The translations under genes and the position numbers were made by a program. The notes below the pieces were generated by a model, which saw nothing but the letters and a program-made list of their open reading frames with translations, was not told the origin of the DNA and made no database searches. From positions 1,379,630 to 1,443,629 of the forward strand of contig NZ_CP040602.1 in the NCBI RefSeq assembly GCF_005885815.1: 64,000 bases of DNA, written 5' to 3'. Origin of the DNA: Thiomicrorhabdus sediminis (GTDB lineage Bacteria > Pseudomonadota > Gammaproteobacteria > Thiomicrospirales > Thiomicrospiraceae). This document shows, in pieces, positions 11,109 to 20,968 of this stretch (positions are counted from its first letter, which is position 1; every line of letters begins with the position of its first letter).

Positions 11109-11194
11109 TAGTATTCTCCTCATCGCACGCCGGATTGCGTGTTCTCTTCAATAAATATCCATTCAATTTCGAATTTAGCGCCGCAGTGATGTTT

Positions 11195-12049
11195 TTATAA
11201 TGGCTTACGCGCTATAAAACTGGCGACCGGACGCCCGTCCGCCAATGTTTCTATTCTATCAACAATTATTTCATAGCCTGCAAAAACTTTTGCCAATTCA
11301 TTTTTTTGCAAAATGAAGTTAGGGTTTTTCGGTGAGCCGAAAGCTTCAACGCCTTCGACAAATGTCTGCACCAACACTATGCCGCCAGGCTTCACGTGAC
11401 TCTGTATATAGCCAAACAGTTCACGATTAAGGAAACGAATCATCAATATAATATCGCTGCCCTCTACAGGCAGGCAGTTGTCTTTTTTGACATCACAACA
11501 TTTGAACTTAACACTGGCACCGGACTGCGTTGCCAATTGTTTGGCGCGTTTAAGCACCTTCTGCTCATGATCGATAGCCAGTACATTCATACGCTGTTTA
11601 GCCAGAAAAATGGCATCGCGTCCACCACCGCAGCCGATATCCAAAACCTGCGCGCGCTGCGAAGGTTGCAGAGGCAACTGTATGACTTGCTGCTCCAGCA
11701 TCTCCACCAGATCTTTCACCAACGGACAGGGTTGCCATAAAGTCCTGCTCTGCTTGCCCGGTTCAAAGGCATCCGGCATGCTCTGCATCCACTGCTCGAT
11801 GGCAGCGGCAGAATCCAATACCATCGAGCCGATAACCTGATAGTTTTTACTATCGAGTAAAATGCTCGCCGCTTCGATTTCGTCTTTGCTGCCAACCAGA
11901 TACAAACTTGCCGGTGGTGCCGGTAATGCATTCAGGCTTTGCGCTAAATCGTTCCACGCCAACCAGGTCGAATTTTTAATATGCCCGGCGATAAAATCGG
12001 CACGAGAACGTAAATCCAAAATGCCGTCGGCTTTATCAAATACTCTCAT
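11195..12049 (-). CDS. Degenerate rhodanese domain fused to SAM methyltransferase
   Basis: 284 aa. Residues 1-95 are rhodanese-like (ILDLRSRADFIAGHIKNS), but the segment where the active-site cysteine loop should be reads LYLVGSKDE, with no cysteine, so sulfur transfer is unlikely. Residues about 105-280 form a class I methyltransferase with motif I VLDIGCGGGRDAIFLA at 135-150, of the TehB/UbiE-like type. The substrate is unknown. The ATG overlaps the truB stop as TGATG, which points to translational coupling; a TTG one codon earlier is also possible. The rhodanese part may serve only as a binding module. Confidence 0.82.
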   Translation of the reverse strand: MRVFDKADGILDLRSRADFIAGHIKNSTWLAWNDLAQSLNALPAPPASLYLVGSKDEIEAASILLDSKNYQVIGSMVLDSAAAIEQWMQSMPDAFEPGKQSRTLWQPCPLVKDLVEMLEQQVIQLPLQPSQRAQVLDIGCGGGRDAIFLAKQRMNVLAIDHEQKVLKRAKQLATQSGASVKFKCCDVKKDNCLPVEGSDIILMIRFLNRELFGYIQSHVKPGGIVLVQTFVEGVEAFGSPKNPNFILQKNELAKVFAGYEIIVDRIETLADGRPVASFIARKPL

Positions 12050-13077
12050 CAATGGTTTTCCGCCCCAGAGGCCTGTGCTGCAGCAGTATCAAGGTTAAAT
12101 ACGCGCTTTGGTTTGAGCACGTGTTTATCATGCATCCACTCACCGACGGCAATACAGACATCATCAAAATAAAAACGCACCAAATCGGTCTTCGGTTGCG
12201 GCAATGCCAATTTACCACCATGACGAACCAGATTGGCTTGCTCGGCATTTAAATCGATACGCTGCAAATGACTTATGGCGATATCGATCGGCTGTAAACA
12301 ATTATCCAACTGCTCTTCAATCTGCTCCAGACTGAGCATCTGGTCACCACTAATGGTACCGGTTTGGGTACGGTGTAGCGCGGTTAAGTGACCGACCGTA
12401 CCCAATGCTTTGGCGATATCCTCACCCAAAGTACGCACATAAGTGCCTTTCGAGCACTGCACATCAAACACGATCTGATCGGCGCTGAATTCAACCAATG
12501 CCAACTGATAGATATGAATGGCGCGAGGTGGTCGCTCAATTTCAATTCCCTTGCGGGCATAATAATAAAGCGGTTTACCCTGATACTTGAGTGCCGAATA
12601 CATCGGAGGAATCTGTTCAATATCGCCGAGGAATTTTGCCAAGGCTTGTTCAATCAATGGCTTGCTTAACTGCGGAACCGCCAAGGTTTCAACAATTTCA
12701 CCTTCGGTATCACCAGTATCGCTACGCTCGCCCAGTTTTAAGGTGGCGGTATAGCGTTTATTGGAGTCCAACAACAAACTGGAAACCTTGGTGGCCTCAC
12801 CCAAGCAAATTGGCAATAAGCCGGTGGCAAACGGATCCAGTGCCCCGGTATGCCCGCCTTTATTGGCGTTAAAAGCACGAATCACCTGCTGCAGAATGCC
12901 GTTGGAAGAAACGCCTGCCGGCTTGTTTAGCAATACGATACCGTTAACGTGACGGCGCGGCTTACGGCGTCTAGGCATTTGCTTGGCTTTTTTGGTCGGC
13001 TTTGTCGCCACAGCCGAGACCGGCTCATCAGAGCCGTTCTGATGCTGTTCAGAGTTCATATTTTCAGATTCAATCAT
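12049..13077 (-). CDS. truB: tRNA pseudouridine(55) synthase
   Basis: About 342 aa. Makes pseudouridine 55 in the T-loop of tRNA. The catalytic aspartate lies in GGHTGALDPFATGLLP, and the family segments LLNKPAGVSSN and KYQGKPLYYYARKG follow. It carries a basic N-terminal extension of about 30-40 residues rich in K, R and P before the conserved start region, longer than in E. coli. The exact start is unclear: ATG at 13077 is used here, but TTG at 13083 or a later ATG is possible, and none has a strong ribosome site. It lies 13 bases after rbfA and overlaps the next gene. Confidence 0.94.
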   Translation of the reverse strand: MIESENMNSEQHQNGSDEPVSAVATKPTKKAKQMPRRRKPRRHVNGIVLLNKPAGVSSNGILQQVIRAFNANKGGHTGALDPFATGLLPICLGEATKVSSLLLDSNKRYTATLKLGERSDTGDTEGEIVETLAVPQLSKPLIEQALAKFLGDIEQIPPMYSALKYQGKPLYYYARKGIEIERPPRAIHIYQLALVEFSADQIVFDVQCSKGTYVRTLGEDIAKALGTVGHLTALHRTQTGTISGDQMLSLEQIEEQLDNCLQPIDIAISHLQRIDLNAEQANLVRHGGKLALPQPKTDLVRFYFDDVCIAVGEWMHDKHVLKPKRVFNLDTAAAQASGAENH

Positions 13078-13090
13078 AATCAATTGCGAA

Positions 13091-13453
13091 TTAGGATTTC
13101 AGCGCCTTATTAATCAAATCTTCAATATACTGAGCATTCTCCGGCACTTCGTCATAATAGAAACGAATCTGCGGCACAATGCGCAAACGTAAACGGTTGC
13201 CGATTTCGGAACGGAAAAAGCCTTGTGCTTTCTGCAAAGCGGCCAAAGTTTCCTGCACCTCCGGATCGTCTTTTTTATGCCCCATCAATGCAAAATGGAT
13301 TTTAGCGATACTTAAATCCTTACTGATTTTACAATCGGTAATACTCATTTTTTTAAAACGCGGGTCTTTCGATTCATGCACCAACAATTCGGCAATGGTA
13401 CGGCGAATCTCTTGCGCCACGCGAGTTGGGCGACTGACACTTTGATTACTCAT
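13091..13453 (-). CDS. rbfA: 30S ribosome-binding factor A
   Basis: 120 aa KH-fold factor that binds the immature 30S subunit near helix 1 of 16S rRNA and aids cold-adapted maturation. The family start RPTRVAQEIRRTIAELL and the KDPRFKKMSITDCKISKDLS segment are present. The ATG at 13453 has an AGAAG site. It sits between infB and truB as in E. coli, but an intrinsic terminator-like hairpin separates it from infB. Confidence 0.96.
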   Translation of the reverse strand: MSNQSVSRPTRVAQEIRRTIAELLVHESKDPRFKKMSITDCKISKDLSIAKIHFALMGHKKDDPEVQETLAALQKAQGFFRSEIGNRLRLRIVPQIRFYYDEVPENAQYIEDLINKALKS

Positions 13454-13473
13454 AAATTTACTTCTCTTAAATC

Positions 13474-13511
13474 AAAAAAGCCCCATTGATTGTTTGGCAA
13501 TCAAGGGGCTG
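13474..13511 (-). terminator. Terminator-like hairpin between infB and rbfA
   Basis: On the minus strand AGCCCCTTGATTG and CAATCAATGGGGCT form a stem with a single bulge and a 5-base loop, followed by six T. It lies within the operon, so it probably lowers rather than stops expression of rbfA-truB relative to infB. Confidence 0.82.
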
Positions 13512-13552
13512 GAACAAACCCATAAACGGGTTCGCTAGTGTTCAAAGGTTAA

Positions 13553-16051
13553 TTAATCCAATGTACGCTTAACTTCAACGCGCTCGTAACACTCGATCTG
13601 GTCTCCAACCTTAACATCGTTGTAGTCCTTAACCCCGATACCACACTCGATACCTTTCTGTACTTCGTTGACATCGTCTTTAAAGCGGCGAAGTGACTCA
13701 AGCACACCTTCGTAGATGACCACGTTATCACGTAATACACGGATAGGGTTGCTACGCTTAACAAGACCTTCGGTGACCATACAACCGGCAATCAAGCCGA
13801 TCTTAGGCGCCTTAAAGACGTCACGAACGTCAGCCACACCAACAATGCGCTCTTGAACTTCAGGAGCCATACGACCTTCAATCGCACGTTTCACTTCATC
13901 AACGATCTCGTAGATGATGCTGTAGTACTTCAACAGGATACCTTCGTTATCGATAATGCGCTTGGCAGAGGCATCGGCACGAACGTTGAAACCGAAAATC
14001 AAGGCTTCAGACGCTAACGCCAAGTTAGCATCGGTCTCAGTGATTCCACCCACACCAGATGAGATTACGTTTACACGTACTTCATCGGTAGACAGTTTCG
14101 TTAACGCATCAGCAATCGCTTCGATAGAACCTTGTACGTCCGCTTTCAGAATGATGTTAACGTTCTGAATATCGCCTTCGGCCATCTTGTTGAACATGTT
14201 CTCAAGCTTCTGCTTCTGTTGACGGGCAATTTTCAATTCTTTGAACTTACCTTGACGGAATGAAGCCGCTTCACGCGCTTTACGCTCGTTCTCAACGGTG
14301 ATCATCTCATCACCGGCAACCGGCACACCAGATAGACCCAACAACTCTACCGGAATAGATGGACCTGCTGATTCAACGTTTTCACCCGAATCACCGATCA
14401 AGGCTCGAACACGACCGTATTCCATACCACAAAGCACGATATCGCCTTTGCGCAAGGTACCCGACTGAACCAGTACCGTTGCGACCGCACCACGACCCTT
14501 ATCAAGACGCGATTCAACCACGACACCTTTAGCATGACCTTCAACCGGCGCTTCTAGTTCAAGAATTTCCGCCTGTAGAGAGATCGCATCCAATAGTTCA
14601 TCGATACCCATACCGGTTTTCGCCGATACCGGAACGAACTGGACATCACCACCCCATGCTTCTGGAACCACCTCTTCGGCAACCAGTTCTTGCATAACGC
14701 GATCCATATTCGCGGTCTCTTTATCCATTTTGTTAACGGCAACCACAATACCGACACCCGAAGCTCTAGCATGCTGGATCGCTTCTTTGGTCTGCGGCAT
14801 TACACCGTCATCGGCGGCAACTACGATAACCACCACGTCAGTGATTTCGGCACCACGTGCACGCATGGCGGTAAACGCGGCGTGACCCGGAGTATCGATA
14901 AAGGTAACACCACCCATATCGGTATCGACATGGTAGGCACCGATATGCTGGGTAATCCCACCGGCTTCACCGTGAGCAACCTTAGCTTTACGGATATAGT
15001 CAAGCAACGAGGTCTTACCGTGGTCAACGTGACCCATAATGGTAACGATTGGCGAACGCTTAACCGTTTCACCGTCGTATTCCTGGTTAACCACTTCGTC
15101 TTCGACCGTGACTTCGTTGAAAGCGACCGGCTTATGCCCCATCTCTTCAACAATTAACATCGCCGTTTCCTGGTCAAGCACTTGGTTGATGGTCGCCATA
15201 GTACCAAGCTCCATCATCATAAACTTGATAACTTCACCGGCTTTAACCGCCATTTTTTCTGCAAGTGAAGACAAGGTAATGCTTTCAGGAACCTTAACTT
15301 CGCGAACAACCGCTTCGGTAGGCTGTTGGAAACCGTGCTGGTTTTCAGCTTGCTTGGCAAATTTCTTATTACCGCCACGACGCATTTTAGGAGTACGGTT
15401 GTCATCAACAATACTACGTCCTTTGCCCTTGCCAGCAGCTTTTTTATGACCGCCTTTTGGTGGGCCGTCATTGCCATCATTTACCTTGCGGGTTTCATGA
15501 TGTTTCTTATCTTTTGCCTTTTTGGAGGCATTCGAATGATCTTCTTTCGGGGCCTTCGGCGCAACATCAACGATGTCCTTGCTATCGACCTTGCCGTCTT
15601 TTTTAGCGTCTTTGCTATCTGTCTTTGCAGCAAAAGCTTTATCTTCGGTTGCAGCAACAACCGCTTGTTCAACAACCGGTGTTTCGACAACCGTTTCTTC
15701 AACGGCTACTTCTTCTACCGGTGTTTCTTCAACAACTTCTTCCGCCACTTCAGGCTTTTTCACGTAAGTACGCTTCTTACGTACTTCAACATTAACGGTT
15801 CGCTTACCGCTACCTGAACCTGCTGATAGATTCAAAGTCTGCTTACGGCGTAAAGTCACCTTCTTAGGCGTGTCCTCTGCCTTTTCACCGTGCAAACCTT
15901 TAAGGTAGCTTAAAAGTGTACGCTTTTCTTCTTCAGATAAAGAATCGCTTTCTTTCTTACCTTTGATACCTGATGCGTCCAGCTGTGAAACCAGTTTTTC
16001 AACAGAAAGGTTGAGAGTCTCTGCAAATTTTTTTATTGATACTTCGGCCAT
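13553..16051 (-). CDS. infB: Translation initiation factor IF-2
   Basis: 832 aa GTPase that brings initiator tRNA to the 30S subunit and promotes subunit joining. An IF2_N domain lies at the start, followed by a low-complexity charged linker (about 55-240) that includes a valine/glutamate-rich run at 101-133 and lysine-rich segments. The G-domain then has GHVDHGKT (340-347), DTPGH (about 386) and NKMD, and domains II-IV end the protein. The ATG at 16051 has AGGAAG upstream. Follows nusA by 17 bases. Confidence 0.98.
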   Translation of the reverse strand: MAEVSIKKFAETLNLSVEKLVSQLDASGIKGKKESDSLSEEEKRTLLSYLKGLHGEKAEDTPKKVTLRRKQTLNLSAGSGSGKRTVNVEVRKKRTYVKKPEVAEEVVEETPVEEVAVEETVVETPVVEQAVVAATEDKAFAAKTDSKDAKKDGKVDSKDIVDVAPKAPKEDHSNASKKAKDKKHHETRKVNDGNDGPPKGGHKKAAGKGKGRSIVDDNRTPKMRRGGNKKFAKQAENQHGFQQPTEAVVREVKVPESITLSSLAEKMAVKAGEVIKFMMMELGTMATINQVLDQETAMLIVEEMGHKPVAFNEVTVEDEVVNQEYDGETVKRSPIVTIMGHVDHGKTSLLDYIRKAKVAHGEAGGITQHIGAYHVDTDMGGVTFIDTPGHAAFTAMRARGAEITDVVVIVVAADDGVMPQTKEAIQHARASGVGIVVAVNKMDKETANMDRVMQELVAEEVVPEAWGGDVQFVPVSAKTGMGIDELLDAISLQAEILELEAPVEGHAKGVVVESRLDKGRGAVATVLVQSGTLRKGDIVLCGMEYGRVRALIGDSGENVESAGPSIPVELLGLSGVPVAGDEMITVENERKAREAASFRQGKFKELKIARQQKQKLENMFNKMAEGDIQNVNIILKADVQGSIEAIADALTKLSTDEVRVNVISSGVGGITETDANLALASEALIFGFNVRADASAKRIIDNEGILLKYYSIIYEIVDEVKRAIEGRMAPEVQERIVGVADVRDVFKAPKIGLIAGCMVTEGLVKRSNPIRVLRDNVVIYEGVLESLRRFKDDVNEVQKGIECGIGVKDYNDVKVGDQIECYERVEVKRTLD

Positions 16052-16068
16052 TACTCTTCCTTTTATTG

Positions 16069-17556
16069 TTATTCAAACCATGGTGCACGCGCTTTAAGAA
16101 TCAATTCTCCAGCAGCCGCTTCATCCATCTCTACGTATTCTAATAATTCATCTGTGCCTAGCTCAGCCAGGTCTTCTTGAGTAATCACACCGTTTTTAGC
16201 TAACTGCTTAGCCATTTCCGGGGTCATACCTTCTAATGCCAACAAGTCTTCTGCCGGCTCAGCCATCGCGGCCTTTTCTTCTTCGGCAATCGCTTGAGTC
16301 AACAAGGCGTCTTTGGCACGCTGCTTCAATTCAGTGACCAAGTCTTCATCGAAACCGTCGATTTCCAACATTTCCGCTGCCGGAACATAAGCCACTTCTT
16401 CAATGGTTGTGAAACCTTCGGCAACCAATACGCTAGCGAAGTCTTCATCAATATCCAAAGCGTTGGTGAAAACATTGATCTGATCCTGAGATTCGGTTTC
16501 ATGTTTTTCAGCCATTTCCGACTGAGTCATCACATTCAGTTCCCAACCGGTCAGTTCCGATGCCAAACGGATGTTCTGACCGTTTTTACCGATCGCCTGA
16601 GATAGCTGTTCGTCTTCGACCGCCAAATCCATGGTGTGCTTATCTTCATCAACCATGATCTGCGTCACTTCAGCAGGCGCCATCGCATTGATGACGAACT
16701 GCGCATCGTTCACATCCCAAAGGATAATATCGATACGTTCACCAGACAATTCATTGGTAACGGCCTGAACACGACCACCACGCATACCGACGCAAGCACC
16801 GATTGGATCTAGTCGAGGATCGTTGGCACGCACCGCAATTTTCGAACGGAAACCGACATCACGCGCCGCACTCATAATATCGATCAAATCATCACTGATC
16901 TCAGGCACTTCGATCTTGAACAATTCTATAAGCATTTCATTACAAGAACGTGACATAAACAGCTGAGGGCCACGTGGACGGAATTCTACGTTCTGCAGAT
17001 AAGCACGGACGCGATCGCCGATGCGGAATGTCTCACGACCAACAAGTTGGTTACGGGGGATAATCGCATCAACGTTATCGCCCATATCCAAAATCACATC
17101 ACCACGGTCAACACGTTTCACCTGACCGGTTAGGATTTCGCCTACGCGCTTCTCGTAAATTTCAACAACCTTCTTGCGCTCGGCTTCACGAACCTTCTGG
17201 ATAATAACCTGCTTGGCCGTCTGAGCACCGATACGACCGAAATCAATCGATTCCATCGGTTCTTCGATATATTGACCTACTTCGATATTTGGATCGATAT
17301 CCACCGCATCCATTTCACGGATGTACCAGCCAACGTTGTCTTCGATCGCTGTATCGTCTTCGATAACTTCCCAACGACGGAAAGTCTCGTAATCACCTGT
17401 GTGACGGTCAATGACGACACGAGCGTCAAGTTCATCGTCATGGCTTCTGCGTGTCGCAGTTGCAAGGGCTGTTTCAATCGCGTCAAAGATAATCTCTTCA
17501 TCGACACCCTTTTCGTTTGCCATAATCTCTACAACAGCTAATACTTCTTTGCTCAT
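16069..17556 (-). CDS. nusA: Transcription termination/antitermination factor NusA
   Basis: 495 aa, matching E. coli NusA in length. N-terminal RNA-polymerase-binding domain, S1 domain (about 135-200), two KH domains ([14 protein letters not shown] and [14 protein letters not shown]) and two acidic C-terminal helix-hairpin repeats that contact the alpha subunit. It modulates pausing, intrinsic termination and antitermination. It lies 44 bases after rimP and 17 before infB, the standard order. Confidence 0.98.
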   Translation of the reverse strand: MSKEVLAVVEIMANEKGVDEEIIFDAIETALATATRRSHDDELDARVVIDRHTGDYETFRRWEVIEDDTAIEDNVGWYIREMDAVDIDPNIEVGQYIEEPMESIDFGRIGAQTAKQVIIQKVREAERKKVVEIYEKRVGEILTGQVKRVDRGDVILDMGDNVDAIIPRNQLVGRETFRIGDRVRAYLQNVEFRPRGPQLFMSRSCNEMLIELFKIEVPEISDDLIDIMSAARDVGFRSKIAVRANDPRLDPIGACVGMRGGRVQAVTNELSGERIDIILWDVNDAQFVINAMAPAEVTQIMVDEDKHTMDLAVEDEQLSQAIGKNGQNIRLASELTGWELNVMTQSEMAEKHETESQDQINVFTNALDIDEDFASVLVAEGFTTIEEVAYVPAAEMLEIDGFDEDLVTELKQRAKDALLTQAIAEEEKAAMAEPAEDLLALEGMTPEMAKQLAKNGVITQEDLAELGTDELLEYVEMDEAAAGELILKARAPWFE

Positions 17557-17600
17557 TTCAGTCTCACTCTAAAATCTAGTTATTTTGTGCAAATATTCTT

Positions 17601-18056
17601 TTAAAATTTCGGTACCACATTGGCCTTTTCGATCAGGTCAAATTCTATTGGATAGATTTCACCGTCGACTTCTAACTCTATACCGCTTTCGGTCACCTGA
17701 GTCATAATGCCTTTGAAACGTTTACGACCTAGTACCGCAATGCTACTGCGAACTTGAACTTCCGAACCTTGGTAGCGTTCGAACTGTTCCGGAGTGAACA
17801 ATAAACGGTCCATCCCCGGTGAAGACACTTCCAAACGGAATTCACTGCTAATAATGTCTTCAACATCCAATACAGCACTGATTTGTTTACATACAGCATA
17901 GGTCTCATCCGAGTTAATGGTGCCGTCTTCTTTTTCGATAAAAATACGCAATAACGTATGTCTACCTGCCGGAAGATACTCCATACCCCACCAAACAAAG
18001 CCCATGCCTTCTACTGTAGGCTGTAAAGCATTTTGAATTTTTTCTTCAATTGTCAC
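17601..18056 (-). CDS. rimP: Ribosome maturation factor RimP
   Basis: 151 aa, needed for 30S maturation. Family features include the N-terminal GFVWWGMEYLPAGRHTLLRIFIEKEDG segment region and VSSPGMDRLL. The start is GTG at 18056; it gives a beginning that lines up with E. coli RimP, and the next ATG would cut into the domain. No strong ribosome site is seen. It heads the nusA operon here; no tRNA gene (metY in E. coli) was found upstream. Confidence 0.93.
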   Translation of the reverse strand: MTIEEKIQNALQPTVEGMGFVWWGMEYLPAGRHTLLRIFIEKEDGTINSDETYAVCKQISAVLDVEDIISSEFRLEVSSPGMDRLLFTPEQFERYQGSEVQVRSSIAVLGRKRFKGIMTQVTESGIELEVDGEIYPIEFDLIEKANVVPKF

Positions 18057-18092
18057 TGAATTTGTCTACCAATAATTCGAAGTTTAAATAAC

Positions 18093-18164
18093 AAAAAACC
18101 CCGTAAAAACGGGGTTTTTAAAAATTCAGGCCACAGCTAAATGACTTGATTTAGCTATCCCTGA
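18093..18164 (-). promoter_or_regulatory. Two hairpins in the rimP-nusA operon leader
   Basis: Read on the minus strand, the first hairpin has an outer TCAGG/CCTGA (18164-18160 with 18130-18126) and an inner perfect 8-bp stem AGCTAAAT/ATTTAGCT (18156-18149 with 18142-18135). The second is AAAACCCCGT/ACGGGGTTTT followed by T-rich sequence (18120-18093), a textbook intrinsic terminator some 40 bases before the rimP start. Either they end a transcript from upstream or they form an attenuator for the operon that encodes NusA itself. The hairpins are seen; attenuation is inferred. Confidence 0.6.
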
Positions 18165-18336
18165 GAAAACTTTTTAAAAAATCTGCGGAAATTGTAAAGC
18201 CTTTTCCCGTTTTGTCAAGGCTTATCATGCGCAGGACAACCCTTACCGCAAACAAAAAACATTATATTTTAATAACTTAGAAAATAACAAGGATTAAATA
18301 AAATATAAAATTCACGCTTTTCTGCTGAAAACAGGT
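18165..18336. other. Gene-free spacer upstream of the rimP operon
   Basis: Together with the leader this makes a 280-base gap between rimP and the exonuclease gene. It is AT-rich and must hold the rimP promoter. No tRNA cloverleaf or other RNA gene could be recognised here. Confidence 0.4.
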
Positions 18337-18993
18337 TTATCTTAACCCCATCTTTTGCAGTTTAACAAAAATCAACGCCGTCATTAACGCATCATTAGCG
18401 GCGTCATGCTGGCCGAAATTCGGCAGCTGCAAATGCTTTAGAATGCTATCAAAACGCAAATCGATATTCGGTTCTATACAGCTGCGCTTAGCCTCCCGTC
18501 TGGCATATAAATAATACAGCTCGGACACTTCTATTTTAGGGTTGGGCAGCTCAATACCGAGCCAAGGCTTAATCACGCGATTGACCATAGCGACATCGAA
18601 TTCCAAATAATACCCCACCAGTGTCGCACCGCGAATAAACGCCAAAAACGCTTTGATCGCATCTTGCTCGGTTGCATAAGCACTCTTGCTATCCTCAACA
18701 TCGATATTACGAATCTGATGCACCAAAATGCTTTGCTCGGCAATTTCCTGTTCTTGTTTAACCACCAGATTCAAACCTTGACTGGTAAGAATTTCATCGC
18801 CAACGATTTTCACCGCACTTAAAGTGATAATACGGTCATTATTGCGATCTAAACCGGTGGTTTCGCAATCAAAGCAGACAAAGCACCCAGCTTGAGCCGG
18901 TTCAAACAGATAAGCGTAGGCATCATCTTTTAGCGCGGCCTTTTGTTGATTGAGGCGCCGTTCATTTAACCAGGACTTGATCGTGTTGAACAT
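18337..18993 (-). CDS. 3'-5' exonuclease, DnaQ/DEDDh family
   Basis: 218 aa. The catalytic acidic residues are visible: D42 and E44 in FDCETTGL, D133 in EFDVAMVNR, and H196/D201 in GQHDAANDA, the DEDDh arrangement of the polymerase III epsilon type. It is shorter than DnaQ and lacks a clear clamp-binding tail, so a separate repair or RNA-trimming exonuclease is more likely than the replicative proofreader. Its start overlaps the stop of the DUF294 gene (TAATG), so the two are coupled; this pairing is common for DUF294/CBS proteins. Confidence 0.9.
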   Translation of the reverse strand: MFNTIKSWLNERRLNQQKAALKDDAYAYLFEPAQAGCFVCFDCETTGLDRNNDRIITLSAVKIVGDEILTSQGLNLVVKQEQEIAEQSILVHQIRNIDVEDSKSAYATEQDAIKAFLAFIRGATLVGYYLEFDVAMVNRVIKPWLGIELPNPKIEVSELYYLYARREAKRSCIEPNIDLRFDSILKHLQLPNFGQHDAANDALMTALIFVKLQKMGLR

Positions 18994-20855
18994 TACATCA
19001 TGCTCTCAAGCTTAAAGTGCTGAACAATGCGCTTTTTAAAGACATCAACCACCGCAAAGCTTTGCTTAAGGATATCCTGCTGGCGATGATTCAAGCTCGC
19101 CAAGCGCACTTTGTTATCCGGAATTTCCACACCTTCTGCGACCTGCGCCAACATCGACTCTAAACGCAAGGTATTCAGGTAGTTAAGGGTTTCCCCAAGC
19201 TCGATACCGAACTCCTGCTTGAAAATCCCCCTATCCATCAATGCCTTGATGCGCCAATGGGTATTGGTCTGCTCAATCCCGGCTTCCAGCGCATAACAAC
19301 GTACCCCATGGACTATCGGGAAAATCCCGCCTTTTTTAATATCGATCAGATTCTGTTCGCGATCTTTACCGCTATCAGCCTGCAAGCCACCAAAAAAACC
19401 CACCGGAGTATTAAATTGCAAAGCGCCTACGGCAAAATGGCGTAAAAAAACAGGATAGTCTTCCTGTTTTTGTCGCAATGTCTGCTTTATTTCGGTTAAC
19501 CACTCGTGCTGCCCATAAACCGCTTCACCATCCAACAAAATGGCTGCATACATAAAATTGGTGTCCGAGGGGTTCTTGAACCAGTTTTCGACTTTGAGCT
19601 TAAAATCGCTGATACTCATACGCCATTCGGGGTTAGACAACATGATATTGCCCGGACAAGGCGGAAAACCGATTTTCTGCATCGCCGCAGTAAAATCGGC
19701 TGCAAATTGGTCAAGCAACGACAACTGATCTGCAGCCAAATCGTCACTGTAAACCAAGGCGTTATCCTGGTCGGTGCGAATCACCTGCTCGGAGCGGCCT
19801 TCACTCCCCATGACAAAAATACAAACCTCATCTTGCAAAACTTGCGGCAGTAAAATCTCAATCAGTTTATGAATCATCTTGCGATGCAACTCGTTGACCA
19901 GCTTGGCGATATAGTGCGTTTTAATACCCTTACGGTTCAAACTGTTAATCAATTCGTCAATCTGTGGGCCGATGACCACCAAATCATCAATCGATTCGAC
20001 CTTCTCGACCTTAAGCAATACTAAGCCAGGCTGATTGGCAAACAGCGTCATTAAATCTTTCTGATGCAAAAAACCGGCAAAGCCATCATCGCGTCGCACC
20101 ACCAAACGGTCGATTTGGTAACGGGTCATTTTTAATAACGCATTAAACAGGTAATCGAATTCATGCACCGAATGCACCGGTTTATTAGCGATTTTACCGA
20201 CCACACCGGGTTCGGTTAACAAGCCATGGGGTTCGCAGGCAACCATACGTAGGATATCGGCATTGGTGACAATTCCCACTGAACCATCATCATATTCCAC
20301 CAAGCAGGCATCGGAACGCACCGCCAGCATTTTTTGCGAAACCTGCAAAATCGTGGCTTGTTCCTTAACACTGACGTGCTTTTGAATCGGAGCATTGCAC
20401 ACCGTATTCATCATCATTTCAGTGGATGCTGCCGCTTGCATGGTTTGGTGAACACGATTAAGTTTATCGACAATCGAAGTATTGAAGAAGCCGCTGAACT
20501 TAGCATGGCCTTCAAGGTTTTTTAAAAAAATGGCCGCAGGCATTTTATAGGCAATGGTTTCTTCCAACACTTCATAAAAAACCTTTTTATCGGCTTTGGC
20601 GAAAATCTCCGCATCACCAAAAAAACCGCGCACACTGTAATGCGAAATAATCGCACCATCCCTTATTTCGGCCACCTTACCTTTGATAATGATATACAGA
20701 TAACCGCCATGCGCTGAAGAGGTTAAATCAATTTTGCTATGTTCAGGAAAATAGCTGACATCCATGCTGTCGGCCAGCTTGTATAAATCGGCTTGCGGCA
20801 GTTCGTCAAAAGGTGTGATTTGGGAAAGAAAATCGCGTTGTTGTGCTTGAGCCAT
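18993..20855 (-). CDS. cNMP-binding/CBS/DUF294 putative nucleotidyltransferase
   Basis: 620 aa. Order of domains: cyclic-nucleotide-binding beta-roll (about 10-125), two CBS repeats (about 155-280), a nucleotidyltransferase-like DUF294 domain with the GSEGRSEQVIRTDQDNAL motif near residue 350 (the G-S...D-x-D type), then a helical substrate-binding DUF294 C-terminal domain. It resembles GlnD-like transferases fused to sensor domains. The target is unknown. It is coupled to the downstream exonuclease and follows the actP terminator, so it likely has its own promoter in the 113-base gap. Confidence 0.88.
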   Translation of the reverse strand: MAQAQQRDFLSQITPFDELPQADLYKLADSMDVSYFPEHSKIDLTSSAHGGYLYIIIKGKVAEIRDGAIISHYSVRGFFGDAEIFAKADKKVFYEVLEETIAYKMPAAIFLKNLEGHAKFSGFFNTSIVDKLNRVHQTMQAAASTEMMMNTVCNAPIQKHVSVKEQATILQVSQKMLAVRSDACLVEYDDGSVGIVTNADILRMVACEPHGLLTEPGVVGKIANKPVHSVHEFDYLFNALLKMTRYQIDRLVVRRDDGFAGFLHQKDLMTLFANQPGLVLLKVEKVESIDDLVVIGPQIDELINSLNRKGIKTHYIAKLVNELHRKMIHKLIEILLPQVLQDEVCIFVMGSEGRSEQVIRTDQDNALVYSDDLAADQLSLLDQFAADFTAAMQKIGFPPCPGNIMLSNPEWRMSISDFKLKVENWFKNPSDTNFMYAAILLDGEAVYGQHEWLTEIKQTLRQKQEDYPVFLRHFAVGALQFNTPVGFFGGLQADSGKDREQNLIDIKKGGIFPIVHGVRCYALEAGIEQTNTHWRIKALMDRGIFKQEFGIELGETLNYLNTLRLESMLAQVAEGVEIPDNKVRLASLNHRQQDILKQSFAVVDVFKKRIVQHFKLESMM

Positions 20856-20914
20856 CCTAACCTCTTTGTCCGTAACAATAGACCAATCATAACGTGAAAC
20901 GATTTTGTTAGGGT

Positions 20915-20943
20915 AAAAAAAAAAGGGTGCCGAAGCACCCTCT
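20915..20943 (-). terminator. Terminator of the acs-actP cluster
   Basis: On the minus strand GGGTGC and GCACCC form a stem closed by a stable UUCG tetraloop (CTTCGG), followed by ten T. It lies about 25 bases after the symporter stop codon. Confidence 0.92.
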
Positions 20944-20968
20944 TTTTCATCAGATAATAATCGAGTGA

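Noticed and set aside
14690-15817. Long plus-strand frames opposite infB (up to 163 codons)
   Set aside because: They mirror the repetitive, charged IF-2 linker and G-domain and show low-complexity, phenylalanine-rich translations typical of shadow frames.
18121-18336. Possible tRNA upstream of rimP, as metY in E. coli
   Set aside because: No cloverleaf, T-loop GTTCRA or CCA end could be found; only hairpins and AT-rich sequence are present.
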